A DNA stretch of 64,000 nt. Source: DATBHW01 sp035307385. GTDB lineage: Bacteria; Chloroflexota; Ktedonobacteria; Ktedonobacterales; DATBGS01. Both the position numbers and the translations under genes were made by a program. The DNA lies in the NCBI GenBank assembly GCA_035307385.1, contig DATGID010000067.1, positions 1 to 64,000 of the forward strand, given 5' to 3'. The notes under the pieces were generated by a model. That model worked only from the letters and a program-made list of their open reading frames with translations, had not been told where the DNA came from and did not search any database. Below are positions 9,421 through 18,739 of the stretch, piece after piece. Position 1 is the first letter of the stretch. Each line of letters opens with the position of its first letter.

Positions 9421-10367
9421 TGAATCAATTGTATGATTGTCGAGATGCCTTTGCTCAGGAGCTAGAACGTGTCGCCCGCGCTGATGAGCGCATCGTGGCT
9501 GTCGTGAATGATTCGCTTAGCTCCAGCAAACTTACGTCCTTTCGCAAAAACTTTCCCACGCGCACCATCAATATTGGCATTGCCGAGCAGAATATGATTG
9601 GCATCGCTGCTGGCCTGGCAATGGGCAATAAAATCCCATTTGTGAGCGGCGCGAGTCCATTTCTGACCGGGCGAGCATTGGAGCAGATCAAGGTGGACCT
9701 GGCCTACTCAGAAGCCAACGTGAAGCTGTGCGGGATGAGCAGCGGCCTGGCATATGGCGAACTGGGACCAACGCACCATTCGATTGAGGACCTTGCCTGG
9801 ACGCGCGCCATTGCCAATTTGACCGTGATAGTACCCGCCGATCCACTTGAAACAGCCCAGGCGGTGCGCACGGCAGCGCAGACGCCCGGGCCGATTTTCT
9901 TGCGCATCAGCCGTCTGCCTGTACCAGTCGTACACCCAGCCGATTATCAGTTCCAGATTGGGCGCGCGGCACAGCTTCGCGAGGGACACGATGTGACGTT
10001 GATCGCGCTAGGAACGATGGTAGCTCGCGCGCTTGAAGCGGCGGCACTGTTGGCGAACGATGGCATGAGCGCGCGCGTTCTGAATATGTCCACGGTGCGC
10101 CCGATTGACCGCGAAGCTATCCTCCGGGCTGCGCGCGAAACGCGAGCCTTGATAACAGTCGAAGAACATACGATCTATGGCGGTCTGGGAAGCGCTGTAG
10201 CGGAAGTGGTAACGACGACGCTGCCGGTTCCTATGCGCATCCTCGGCATACCGGGAACGTTTGCGCCAACCGGTTCCGAGGAGTTCTTGCTAGAATACTT
10301 TGGCCTGACCGCTCAGGGCATCCGGCTGGCCGCGCGAGAATTGCTGCAAGAAAGAACGCTGCTGTGA
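9417..10367 (+). CDS. Transketolase, C-terminal (pyrimidine-binding) subunit
   Basis: 316 residues with the Pyr domain and the C-terminal regulatory domain. The catalytic Glu that protonates the thiamine aminopyrimidine is in NIGIAEQNM (about residue 58). GPTHHSIEDLA and PADPLETAQAV are conserved family segments, and VEEHTIYGGLGSAV marks the C-terminal domain. It overlaps the PP-domain gene by four bases and the kinase gene by four bases. With the partner subunit it transfers a two-carbon ketol unit between sugar phosphates in the cytoplasm. In the apiose model it would convert apulose 4-phosphate and glyceraldehyde 3-phosphate to xylulose 5-phosphate and dihydroxyacetone phosphate. Confidence 0.92.
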   Translation: MMNQLYDCRDAFAQELERVARADERIVAVVNDSLSSSKLTSFRKNFPTRTINIGIAEQNMIGIAAGLAMGNKIPFVSGASPFLTGRALEQIKVDLAYSEANVKLCGMSSGLAYGELGPTHHSIEDLAWTRAIANLTVIVPADPLETAQAVRTAAQTPGPIFLRISRLPVPVVHPADYQFQIGRAAQLREGHDVTLIALGTMVARALEAAALLANDGMSARVLNMSTVRPIDREAILRAARETRALITVEEHTIYGGLGSAVAEVVTTTLPVPMRILGIPGTFAPTGSEEFLLEYFGLTAQGIRLAARELLQERTLL

Positions 10368-11896
10368 AACGAGCATCTATCCTGGCGCTTGATCAGGGCA
10401 CAACCAATACGAAAGCCCTGCTGATTGACGAGTCCGGGGTCGTGCTATCCAGGGCCTCTCAGCCAATCCGGCAGGTCTACCCACGCCCTGCCTGGGTCGA
10501 GCAGGACGCGCTAGAAATCTGGTATAGCGTACAGGCGGTAATAGATGCATGTTTGGATGGGCAGGAGACGGGTTCCTTGCGTGCGCTTGCCATCAGCAAT
10601 CAGCGCGAGGCGATTCTACTGTGGGAACGGCAGAGTGGTCGTCCGCTCGGTCCCTGCATTAGCTGGCAGTGCCGACGTACTGCTGATATGTGCGAACAGT
10701 TGAAGGCGCAGGGACTGGAACCGCTGATCCGCGAGCGCACCGGTCTGATGATCGATCCGCTGTTTTCTGCCACAAAGGCGCGCTGGCTGCTCGATCAGGT
10801 TGAAGCGGGCCAACAGCGCGCCGAACGAGGAGATGTGTGCCTGGGAACGGTCGATAGCTGGCTGCTCTGGAATTTAAGCGGTGGTACAGTTCACGGGACC
10901 GATGTGTCCAACGCAGCCAGAACCCAGCTTTTCAATATTTTCCAGGTGCAATGGGACTCCGACCTGCTGAACATTTTCGGCGTTCCCCAGGCCGCGCTTC
11001 CCGTTGTCAGGCCGTCGGGCGCGGTTCATGGTTCCACGGTTGAACTGGGAAAGCTTCCGCCCCATATTCCCATTGCCAGCCTGATCGGTGATTCGCATGC
11101 TGCTTTATTTGGTCAGGCCGGGTTCCGGCCCGGCGTCATCAAGGCAACCTATGGTACCGGCTCGTCTCTGATGACCCCCCTGGACGCTTTAAGGGTCTCT
11201 GGGCACGGCCTGGCAACGACCATTGCATGGGCGCGCGAAGGAGCAGTCACCTATGCGCTCGAAGGGAATATTTCCGTGACTGGCGCGGCGATTCAGTGGC
11301 TCGGCCAATTTCTCGGCCTTCCCAATCCCGCGCAGGATATCACCCGGCTCGCCGCATCCGTAGCCGACGCGGGCGGTTTGTATTTTGTGCCAGCGCTGGT
11401 CGGTCTGGGCGCTCCCCATTGGGCGGAGGCAGCGCGCGGCTTGATGACCGGTTTTACACAGGGGTCAACAGTGGCGCATCTGGCGCGCGCGACATTAGAA
11501 TCGGTTGCCTACCAGATTCGCGATGTCTTCGAGGCTATGGAGGCGGAAACCAGCCAACCGCTGCATCTGCTGCTCGCAGACGGAGGAGCCAGCCGCAGCA
11601 ATCTCCTGATGCAACTCCAGGCCGACATGCTGGGGCGGCCCGTTCTGCGCAGCGCCTCGCCCGAGGTTTCTGCCCTTGGAGGGGCGTATCTGGCGGGATT
11701 AAGCGTGGGCGTCTGGTCTACGGAAGCAGAAATTGCGCAGCTTGTGCCTGCCCGTCAGCGCTTTGAGCCACAGACTGAGCCAACACAACGAGAATCACGC
11801 TATGCAGGCTGGCGCCGCGCTCTCAAACTGACGATTCTAGGCAGCACTGAGAGCGCGTCAACAGGGCAAAAGAACCCGGATACTGCGAAAAACTGA
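10364..11896 (+). CDS. FGGY-family sugar kinase (glycerol-kinase-like)
   Basis: 510-residue FGGY carbohydrate kinase. The N-terminal phosphate-binding loop reads ALDQGTTNTKALLID, ISNQRE and PAWVEQD follow, the catalytic GDSHAALFG region has its Asp, and ATYGTGSSLM plus LADGGASRSNLLMQ form the second ATP-binding half. Sequence details resemble glycerol kinase more than xylulokinase. Kinases of this group also act on erythritol, dihydroxyacetone-like and branched ketoses. Its position directly behind an isomerase and a split transketolase suggests it phosphorylates the ketose produced by the isomerase; D-apulose or D-xylulose are the best candidates. ATG overlaps the previous stop by four bases. 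Confidence 0.88.
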   Translation: MKRASILALDQGTTNTKALLIDESGVVLSRASQPIRQVYPRPAWVEQDALEIWYSVQAVIDACLDGQETGSLRALAISNQREAILLWERQSGRPLGPCISWQCRRTADMCEQLKAQGLEPLIRERTGLMIDPLFSATKARWLLDQVEAGQQRAERGDVCLGTVDSWLLWNLSGGTVHGTDVSNAARTQLFNIFQVQWDSDLLNIFGVPQAALPVVRPSGAVHGSTVELGKLPPHIPIASLIGDSHAALFGQAGFRPGVIKATYGTGSSLMTPLDALRVSGHGLATTIAWAREGAVTYALEGNISVTGAAIQWLGQFLGLPNPAQDITRLAASVADAGGLYFVPALVGLGAPHWAEAARGLMTGFTQGSTVAHLARATLESVAYQIRDVFEAMEAETSQPLHLLLADGGASRSNLLMQLQADMLGRPVLRSASPEVSALGGAYLAGLSVGVWSTEAEIAQLVPARQRFEPQTEPTQRESRYAGWRRALKLTILGSTESASTGQKNPDTAKN

Positions 11897-11915
11897 CATA
11901 TAAGGAAGAGCAAAC

Positions 11916-12899
11916 ATGGCGCGAATTGACGACGTGCGGCTGATGATCAAGGTTGCTCATCTTTACTATGAGCGAGGCTTAGGACAGCAGGAAATAGCCT
12001 CGCGCTTGCATCTTTCACAATCGAACGTTTCTCGCCTGCTGAAGCGCGCGCTGCAAGAGCGGATTGTGCGTATTACGATCAGTGCGCCGCAGAATGTATA
12101 TACCAATCTGGAAGATGCTCTGGAAACCATGTATGGATTGCAGGAAGCGATTGTGGTTGAGAGCAGCGAAGACGAAAATGAACTGCTCTCCGCGCTGGGT
12201 TCAGCAGCGGCTTACTGGCTGGAGACGACGCTGGAGCCGGGAGAGATGATCGGTATCTCTTCCTGGAGTTCCGCGCTGCTGGCAACGGTCAATGCCATGC
12301 ACCCTTTCCAGCGTGCTTCGGGGATCAGGGTGGTGCAGATTTTAGGAGGAGTGGGCAATCCTTCGGCTGAAGTGCATGCCATGCAGTTGACCCGCCGCTT
12401 TTCGAGTCTGGTGCAAGGCGAGGGCATCTTTTTGACCGCCCCAGGCGTAGCCAGTTCACCCGAAGCCCACGCGGCTTTTCTACAAGACCCGTTCGTTCGC
12501 TCCACCGTCGCTCTTTTTGAGCAGATTTCGCTCGCGCTGGTGGGCATTGGCTCGGTTGAGCCGTCGGCCTTGCTGGCGAGCAGCGGAAATGTGTTTTCTC
12601 TTGATGAACTCCAGATGCTCCGCGAACAAGGCGCGGTAGGTGACATTTGTTTGCATTTCTTTAATGAGCAAGGCACCCCTCTAGAGACCCCTCTCAACGA
12701 TCGTGTCATTGGCATCAGCGTGGAGCAGCTGCGCCAGGTGAAACGTGCCGTAGGGGTTGCCGGTGGAACGCGCAAGCAAGCGGCCATTCGGGGTGCCCTG
12801 ATGGGTCACTGGATCAATGTCCTGGTCACTGATTGTCAAACGGCCAGGTGGTTGATTGGTGAGCAACCGGACGCTGAGAAGGGCGCAGTAGAAGCATAG
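11916..12899 (+). CDS. SorC-family transcriptional regulator
   Basis: 327 residues: an N-terminal helix-turn-helix (about residues 10-50, YYERGLGQQEIASRLHLSQS followed by NVSRLLKRA) and a C-terminal SorC/DeoR-like sugar-phosphate-binding domain (from about residue 58, with LGSAAAYWL, GISSWSSALLA, GVGNPSAEVHA and GVAGGTRKQAAIRGAL). Proteins of this family bind palindromic operators and respond to phosphorylated sugars made by the pathway they control. It lies 19 bases after the kinase gene, with GGAAGAG before the ATG. It most likely controls the mirror-image operators at 7202-7233 and 7533-7566. Confidence 0.9.
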   Translation: MARIDDVRLMIKVAHLYYERGLGQQEIASRLHLSQSNVSRLLKRALQERIVRITISAPQNVYTNLEDALETMYGLQEAIVVESSEDENELLSALGSAAAYWLETTLEPGEMIGISSWSSALLATVNAMHPFQRASGIRVVQILGGVGNPSAEVHAMQLTRRFSSLVQGEGIFLTAPGVASSPEAHAAFLQDPFVRSTVALFEQISLALVGIGSVEPSALLASSGNVFSLDELQMLREQGAVGDICLHFFNEQGTPLETPLNDRVIGISVEQLRQVKRAVGVAGGTRKQAAIRGALMGHWINVLVTDCQTARWLIGEQPDAEKGAVEA

Positions 12900-12939
12900 A
12901 GAACATAGCTCAAGTGGAGAGAACATACAGGAGAAACCC

Positions 12940-15585
12940 GTGACGCAGCAGGAGAAATCATCGCAGAGATTGACTTCGGGTACAGAAGCCCCTGATGCCC
13001 GCATTGTTGATGTGCGCTTCGAGCACCTTCGCGAGACACTTGGCATTGGTACGGCCTCTCCACGCCTGTCCTGGACCGTTGAAACACAGCAGGCCGGATG
13101 GCGTCAGCTTGCCTATGAGGTTGAGGCGTATGGGACAGATGGCAAGCCGCGCGGGCAGACGGGATGGACCGAGTCTGATCAGTCCGTGCTTCTTCCCTGG
13201 CTGTTCGCGCCGCTTGCCTCGCGTGAACGTCTGCATGTACGGGTGCGGGTGAGGGCCAGCGAGGGCCAGGAGACCGCGTGGAGCGCAAATTATCCCATCG
13301 AGGCGGGCTTGCTCGCTCCGGATGACTGGAACGCGCGGTTTGTGACACCGGATTGGGACGAAGATACCACTCGGCCCCAGCCCGCTCCTTTGCTGCGCCG
13401 GGAATTTTCTGTTCGCGCCGATATGATACGGGCGCGTCTCTATATTACAGCGCTGGGCGTCTATGAAGTGTACCTCAATGGAAAGATTGTCGGAGATCAC
13501 GTGCTGGCCCCTGGATGGAGTAGTTACCATCACCGATTGCGCTATCAGACTTTCGACGTGACTGATCTGCTGCGTGAGGGAGACCAGGCCATTGGAATTA
13601 TGCTGGGTGATGGCTGGTATCGTGGTCGAATAGGCTATGACGGCGGGGCACGCAACCGCTATGGCGACAGGCTGGCTGCCCTGGCGCAGCTTGAGCTTAC
13701 ATACGCAGACGGTACGGTAGACCAGATCATCACCGATGAACACTGGCGCGCGGCCCGCGGCCCCATCCAGGCCAGCGACCTCTACGATGGCGAGACCTAC
13801 GATGCTCGTCTGGAGTTGCCAGGCTGGTCCACGGCTGGCTATGATAACCACGGATGGGTTGGTGTATGTCAACTTGACAGGGATGTAACCACGCTCGTTG
13901 CGCCATCAGGACCGCCGGTGCGCCGGACGGAACTGGTTGCGCCTGTGGCTATTACGACCTCTCCTACAGGTCGCACTATTGTTGATTTCGGCCAGAACCT
14001 GGTTGGACGGCTCAGGTTGACGGTGCGTGGTGCAGCCGGACAGACCATTACCCTGCGCCATGCCGAGGTACTTGAGGAGGGGGAACTGTGCCTGCGCCCG
14101 CTGCGGCAGGCACAGGCCACAGATCGCTACACGCTGCGTGGCGGTGTAGTAGAAACCTGGGAGCCGCGCTTCACGTTCCACGGCTTTCGTTATGCTGAGG
14201 TAGAGGGGTGGCCTGGTGAACTGCGCCCAGACGACCTTCGCGCCGTCGTCTGCCATTCCGACATGGAGCGCACGGGCTGGTTCGAGTGCTCAGACCCCTT
14301 GCTGAACCGCTTCCACGAGAATGTCGTCTGGAGCATGCGTGGCAACTTCCTCGACGTTCCCACCGATTGCCCTCAGCGCGATGAACGCCTTGGCTGGACG
14401 GGGGATATTCAAGTCTTTTCGCCAACCGCCACCTTTCTCTATGACGTGGCTGGATTCCTGGCCTCATGGCTGGCTGACCTGGCCCACGATCAGCGCGCTC
14501 TGGGAGGGGTGGTGCCTTACGTGGTGCCCAACATCATGGGGCAGTCGACCAAGCCCGTGGCAGCCTGGGGCGATGCCTCCATCATCGTCCCGTGGGTGCT
14601 TTATCAACGCTCTGGAGACGCTGGTATCCTGTCCAATCAGTTCGAGAGTATGCGCGCGTGGGTTGATTTCCTCGCCGATCTGACCGGAGAGCAACGCCTG
14701 TGGAACAAGGGCTTCCAGTATGGCGATTGGCTTGACCCAAACGCGCCACCGGAAAGACCAGAAGACGGGCGCACTGATCCCTATGTGGTTGCTACGGCCT
14801 ATTTTGCTCGGTCTGCGGCATTACTGAGTCAGGCGGCAGGAATACTGGGGCGAATGGAGGACGAAGCGCGCTATTGGGCATTGGCCGAGCAGATTCGGGA
14901 GGCGTTCGCGGCAGAGTATGTGACGCCAGCCGGGCGCGTCCTCAGCGACTCCCCAACCGCGTATGTGCTGGCCTTACAATTTGATCTTCTCAAAGACGCC
15001 ACGCAGCGCCAGCGCGCTGGTGAAGAATTGGTTGCCCTCGTGCGCAAGAGTGGTTACCACATCAGCACCGGCTTTGTGGGAACGCCGCTGATTTGCGACG
15101 CGCTGTGCAGCGTGGGAGAAGATGAGCTTGCCTATTACCTTTTGATGCAGCGGGAATGCCCGTCGTGGCTCTATCCGGTGACCATGGGAGCCACCACCAT
15201 TTGGGAGCGCTGGGATAGCCTGCGTCCGGATGGGACAGTCAATCCTGGTCAGATGACCTCGTTCAATCATTATGCTCTGGGGTCCATTGCCGATTGGCTG
15301 CACCGTACAGTGGCTGGTCTGGCTCCTGCTGAGCCAGGCTATCGTCGCCTCGACATTCAGCCACGTCCCGGTGGCGGACTCACCCGCGCTCATGCCCGGC
15401 ATCGCACGCCCCACGGCATAGCCGAGTCTGGCTGGCGCATTGAGCAGGGGCAGATCACAGTCGAGGTTGTTATCCCGCCCAACACAACGGCGCGTGTCCT
15501 TCTTCCAGAAAGTGAAACTCCTCCCATTGAGGTTGGAGCCGGAACTCACCGCTGGTCTTACCCATACCACACAAGCGCTTCCTAG
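12940..15585 (+). CDS. GH78 alpha-L-rhamnosidase
   Basis: Cytoplasmic (no signal peptide) 881-residue enzyme that removes terminal alpha-L-rhamnose. It has the family's N-terminal beta-sandwich with YITALGVYEVYLNG, a second sandwich domain, and an (alpha/alpha)6 barrel with the signature DVPTDCPQRDERLGWTGD (about residue 470) that carries the proposed catalytic acid. The segments FQYGDWLDP and GATTIWERWDS and the C-terminal sandwich are also typical. The start is GTG at 12940 with AGGAG six bases before it. It lies 40 bases after the regulator gene in the same direction and is probably cotranscribed. Together with the GH31 enzyme it points to a plant cell-wall or glycoside substrate carrying rhamnose. 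Confidence 0.93.
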   Translation: MTQQEKSSQRLTSGTEAPDARIVDVRFEHLRETLGIGTASPRLSWTVETQQAGWRQLAYEVEAYGTDGKPRGQTGWTESDQSVLLPWLFAPLASRERLHVRVRVRASEGQETAWSANYPIEAGLLAPDDWNARFVTPDWDEDTTRPQPAPLLRREFSVRADMIRARLYITALGVYEVYLNGKIVGDHVLAPGWSSYHHRLRYQTFDVTDLLREGDQAIGIMLGDGWYRGRIGYDGGARNRYGDRLAALAQLELTYADGTVDQIITDEHWRAARGPIQASDLYDGETYDARLELPGWSTAGYDNHGWVGVCQLDRDVTTLVAPSGPPVRRTELVAPVAITTSPTGRTIVDFGQNLVGRLRLTVRGAAGQTITLRHAEVLEEGELCLRPLRQAQATDRYTLRGGVVETWEPRFTFHGFRYAEVEGWPGELRPDDLRAVVCHSDMERTGWFECSDPLLNRFHENVVWSMRGNFLDVPTDCPQRDERLGWTGDIQVFSPTATFLYDVAGFLASWLADLAHDQRALGGVVPYVVPNIMGQSTKPVAAWGDASIIVPWVLYQRSGDAGILSNQFESMRAWVDFLADLTGEQRLWNKGFQYGDWLDPNAPPERPEDGRTDPYVVATAYFARSAALLSQAAGILGRMEDEARYWALAEQIREAFAAEYVTPAGRVLSDSPTAYVLALQFDLLKDATQRQRAGEELVALVRKSGYHISTGFVGTPLICDALCSVGEDELAYYLLMQRECPSWLYPVTMGATTIWERWDSLRPDGTVNPGQMTSFNHYALGSIADWLHRTVAGLAPAEPGYRRLDIQPRPGGGLTRAHARHRTPHGIAESGWRIEQGQITVEVVIPPNTTARVLLPESETPPIEVGAGTHRWSYPYHTSAS

Positions 15586-15711
15586 CGCCTGCTTACGCTC
15601 GGCAGCAGCTTGGCGAACCCATCGATGATCCCGTAAGTCTGGGTGGCGCAGACAGCGCTATTTTAACTGTTATTGGGGAAAGCTCATTATCCTCAGGAGA
15701 ACAACTCACGA

Positions 15712-17580
15712 TCAGCGATAACTTCCGGCTTGCATGTCATAGAGTTGCGCATAGACGCCTGCGCGTGCTAGCAACTCATCATGTGTCCCATGTTCTTGGA
15801 TGTGGCCGTCCTGGAGGATGGCGATCTGATCGGCCATGCGCACGGTACTAAAGCGATGGGTAATCAGCAAGCAGGTATGCCCTTGCATGAACTCCTTGAA
15901 GTGACAATAGAGGTCATACTCCGCCTGGGCATCGAGGGCAGCGGTTGGCTCATCCAGCACAAGCATCTCGGCGTCCCTGAGAAACATCCGGGCCAGCGCC
16001 AATTTTTGCCACTCGCCCCCGGAGAAATCGACTCCTATCTGTTTCTCCGTCAGCCACCGGCTGAGCAGGCTTTGATAGCTCTGCGGGAGCTGCTCGATGC
16101 GCTCGTGGATGCCCGCTTTGATGGCCGCTTTTTGGATACTGCTGCGATCTTCAACGCGTTCGACGTTGCCCAGGCCGATATTTTCCTGCACACTCAGATC
16201 ATAGCGTGAGAAATCCTGGAAAATGGCCCCAAGCCGTTGGCGGTATTCCTGGGGATCGAACTCGCGTATATCGACTCCATCCCACAGAATCTGGCCCTCG
16301 GTGGGATCATACAGGCGTGCCAGGAGCTTGACCAGCGTCGTTTTGCCCGCGCCATTAAGGCCAACCAGCGCCAGGCAGCGGTTGGCTGGCAGAAAGAGGT
16401 CGACATGGCGCAGTGTCCAGGGATGCGCTTCGCTGTAGCGGAAGGAGACATCCCGGAAGGCGATCCCCTGGGTCAACGGTGGCACCGGGCGGGGGGTGGA
16501 GGTGACCACCAGTGGTTGCTCCATGTTCAAGAGCGTCGTATAGTGCTTGAAAAAGAGCAACCCTTCGTTCATGTTTGACAGGGCCATCACAATGCCAGCG
16601 AGCGCGCCTTGAACGTTTGCCACAGTACTGATATACAGCGACACATCCCCGAAACTGAGCCGCCCGCTGAATGCCTGGACCACCACGACGACAAACGCGC
16701 CAACCGAGACCAGGCTCTCCAGCAGCGCAAAAAGGGATTGCCAGATGAGTTCGCGCCGCTGCTGCTGCCGCTGGGCGCGAAAAATCTCCGTGGTCGTGTG
16801 CTGGAACTTGCGCAGAAAATAGTCGCCAAGCTGAAACAGGCGCATCTCTTTGGCAAAGGCTCCCCAGGAAAGCACCTGGCCGTAATACGCAGCCAGGCGT
16901 TCTTTCGGGCTGGTATTCACAAAGACGCCTACTCTTCGATGCGTGAGCTTGAACTGGGTATACACTTGCGGGAGCGCCGCCAGCACCAGCACGGCGAAAA
17001 GGAGCGGACTCAGGGCAAACAGGATGCCCAGGAAGGAGAGCAAGGTGATCGCGCTCTGGACGAGTATCATACAGGTATTCAACGTCTGGATGGGAGCCAT
17101 CTGGGCCTTGTTGGAAGCTACCTGAATGGTGTTATACAACGCCGGGTCTTCAAAGGGGGCCAGCCCAACGAAACTGTTCACTTTGAGGTAGATGGCGCTT
17201 TTGACGGTGAGTGTCAGACGCCGCGAGAACTCCGCATTGAAATATTGGCTTATTGAAGTCATCGCCTGGTTTGCTATCGTTATCAGTGCCTGAAGTACAA
17301 GCAACAGCGCGAGCGTCGGTACCAGATTGGTGGGCGCGTGCCCCTGGAGGCTCTGTGCCAGCAGATCGAACAAGACCTTGGTAATCCAGGCCAGCGCCAG
17401 GGGAATCAGGCCCTGTAAGATTTGGGTGGCGATCAGCAAGAGGAAGCCTGCGGGGTAAGCCTGCCAGGCTAGCCGGCCCATACGGCCAAGAGTGGTCAAG
17501 AAGTCTGGGGCACCGCGCACCAAACGGCGCAGGCGCGGCCAAAAGCCTGATCGAGGGTGAGATGCAGTCTCTTCCGGCAT
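15712..17580 (-). CDS. ABC exporter, permease fused to ATPase
   Basis: 622-residue half-transporter of the type that dimerises. An N-terminal membrane domain (about residues 25-330, six hydrophobic segments) is followed by an ATPase with Walker A LVGLNGAGKTT, signature DFSGGEWQKLALARM, Walker B LVLDEPTAALD and the switch His in LLITHRF. There is no N-terminal C39 peptidase domain. ATG at 17580 begins one base after the TGA of the upstream gene, with GGTGGAG before it, so the in-frame start at 17655 is rejected. As last gene of the cluster it is the likely export pump for the cysteine-rich peptide at 18740-19024; multidrug export is the alternative. Confidence 0.88.
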   Translation of the reverse strand: MPEETASHPRSGFWPRLRRLVRGAPDFLTTLGRMGRLAWQAYPAGFLLLIATQILQGLIPLALAWITKVLFDLLAQSLQGHAPTNLVPTLALLLVLQALITIANQAMTSISQYFNAEFSRRLTLTVKSAIYLKVNSFVGLAPFEDPALYNTIQVASNKAQMAPIQTLNTCMILVQSAITLLSFLGILFALSPLLFAVLVLAALPQVYTQFKLTHRRVGVFVNTSPKERLAAYYGQVLSWGAFAKEMRLFQLGDYFLRKFQHTTTEIFRAQRQQQRRELIWQSLFALLESLVSVGAFVVVVVQAFSGRLSFGDVSLYISTVANVQGALAGIVMALSNMNEGLLFFKHYTTLLNMEQPLVVTSTPRPVPPLTQGIAFRDVSFRYSEAHPWTLRHVDLFLPANRCLALVGLNGAGKTTLVKLLARLYDPTEGQILWDGVDIREFDPQEYRQRLGAIFQDFSRYDLSVQENIGLGNVERVEDRSSIQKAAIKAGIHERIEQLPQSYQSLLSRWLTEKQIGVDFSGGEWQKLALARMFLRDAEMLVLDEPTAALDAQAEYDLYCHFKEFMQGHTCLLITHRFSTVRMADQIAILQDGHIQEHGTHDELLARAGVYAQLYDMQAGSYR

Positions 17581-17581
17581 G

Positions 17582-18568
17582 TCAGTGCTCCACCAGCTGC
17601 TGTTCGGCGCTCGCCAGCACTCGTTCCTCAGCCAGGCGGTCAAGCGCTGCCTCAAGCACGCTCAGCGGGATGCCGGAGGCGCGCACCACGCCCGCTTGAT
17701 CGGCCAGACAATAGCATGGCATCCCCTCGACCTCAAAGTCGTGTAACAGGGTGTTCTGCGCTCGCGGAGCCACAAGGAGGGGCAGCGAGATGCGCATCTC
17801 TTGCGCAAAGCGGCGCGTCGCCTCAAGATGACTGGCACTGACAAACAAGACCACTACCCCTACCTCGGCGGCTCTGCGCGCTATGGCTTCGAATCGGGAG
17901 AGCAGGGAAGGCATGGGGAGAGAGGAATGCGCAAAGAAGAAAAACAAGAGCAGGGCCTGGCCGCGATACTGCTGCGAGGTGACGGTGGACCCCTCCAGGG
18001 TCGAGGCGCGAAACGCTGGAGCCACATGGCCCACCGGCAGCCCCCATTTGGGCGGAACGTGGTTGACAGGAACTACCAGCGGCGCAGCCTGGGCCGAACG
18101 AGCCAATTTCATCAAGACGACGCCGCGCACATTCCGCTGCGGAAGTGGTCCCCAGGTGCGTGAATCGATGCTCTGCTCGCGGTGATCGCCACAGACGAAC
18201 ACATGACCCGGCGGAATCTGCCAGGTCTGCTCCGCCTGCTCGGCTTCTTCGATGAGTTGATCGTCCATCGCGCTCCTGATCGGAGCGGGGCGGGCTGTAA
18301 ACACCTCTCCAGGCAAGGCCACGATCCGTTTCATCTGCCACCCCTCCAGTTCAGGCCGCGCGGATGCCCCCTGCTGCAACACTACGATCTGCCCGCACCG
18401 GAGCCAGCGAGCGGGCCACCTGCGCCAGACCAGCAGGCGATCTCCGTCCTGGAAGGTGGGGATCATGCTCTGGCCGGTGACGGTCACGATTAGGAGACAC
18501 AGGCGCATGAGAGCACCACTCATGCAAAGCATCAGGCAGCATCCTATAAGAGAAATCAGGAGGAACAT
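17582..18568 (-). CDS. S26 signal peptidase fused to a thioredoxin-like domain
   Basis: 328 residues. One or two N-terminal membrane segments (1-30) lead into a type I signal peptidase domain: catalytic Ser34 in TGQSMIPTF, catalytic Lys80 in MKRIVALPGE, and a GHVFVCGDHREQSIDSRTWG box. From about residue 185 a second domain follows (APAFRASTLEGS, VVVLFVSASHLEATRRF, EVEGMPCYCLADQ), which is a TlpA/peroxiredoxin-like fold. Its usual CxxC position reads HSSLP, so it should not be an active dithiol oxidoreductase by that motif. Because the catalytic site faces outside, it probably cuts exported substrates. Start ATG 18568 has AGAAGG upstream. It lies between the peptide gene and the exporter. I know of no common family with this exact fusion. 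Confidence 0.85.
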   Translation of the reverse strand: MFLLISLIGCCLMLCMSGALMRLCLLIVTVTGQSMIPTFQDGDRLLVWRRWPARWLRCGQIVVLQQGASARPELEGWQMKRIVALPGEVFTARPAPIRSAMDDQLIEEAEQAEQTWQIPPGHVFVCGDHREQSIDSRTWGPLPQRNVRGVVLMKLARSAQAAPLVVPVNHVPPKWGLPVGHVAPAFRASTLEGSTVTSQQYRGQALLLFFFFAHSSLPMPSLLSRFEAIARRAAEVGVVVLFVSASHLEATRRFAQEMRISLPLLVAPRAQNTLLHDFEVEGMPCYCLADQAGVVRASGIPLSVLEAALDRLAEERVLASAEQQLVEH

Positions 18569-18645
18569 TGCAGCCAGCCTTCTACATTCGAGCCTCTTTA
18601 TGTACCAGATATAAGGCAAAAACACACAATCCCACAAAACCGCCG

Positions 18646-18679
18646 CTGCCTACGGAAAGATGTCCCTCTCCGCAGGCAG
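18646..18679 (-). terminator. Hairpin between the peptide gene and the peptidase gene
   Basis: CTGCCTACGGA (18646-18656) pairs with TCCGCAGGCAG (18669-18679) with one mismatch. On the minus strand it lies about 60 bases after the peptide stop and is followed by GGTTTTGTGG and later TTTTT. It could be a leaky terminator or RNA 3'-end stabiliser, allowing more peptide mRNA than mRNA for the downstream enzymes. Confidence 0.45.
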
Positions 18680-18739
18680 TGCGGCCTTGATCAGCCTCCG
18701 CCAGGCTAACAGGCTCTCCGCGCTGCCTGGCGTGAGGGC

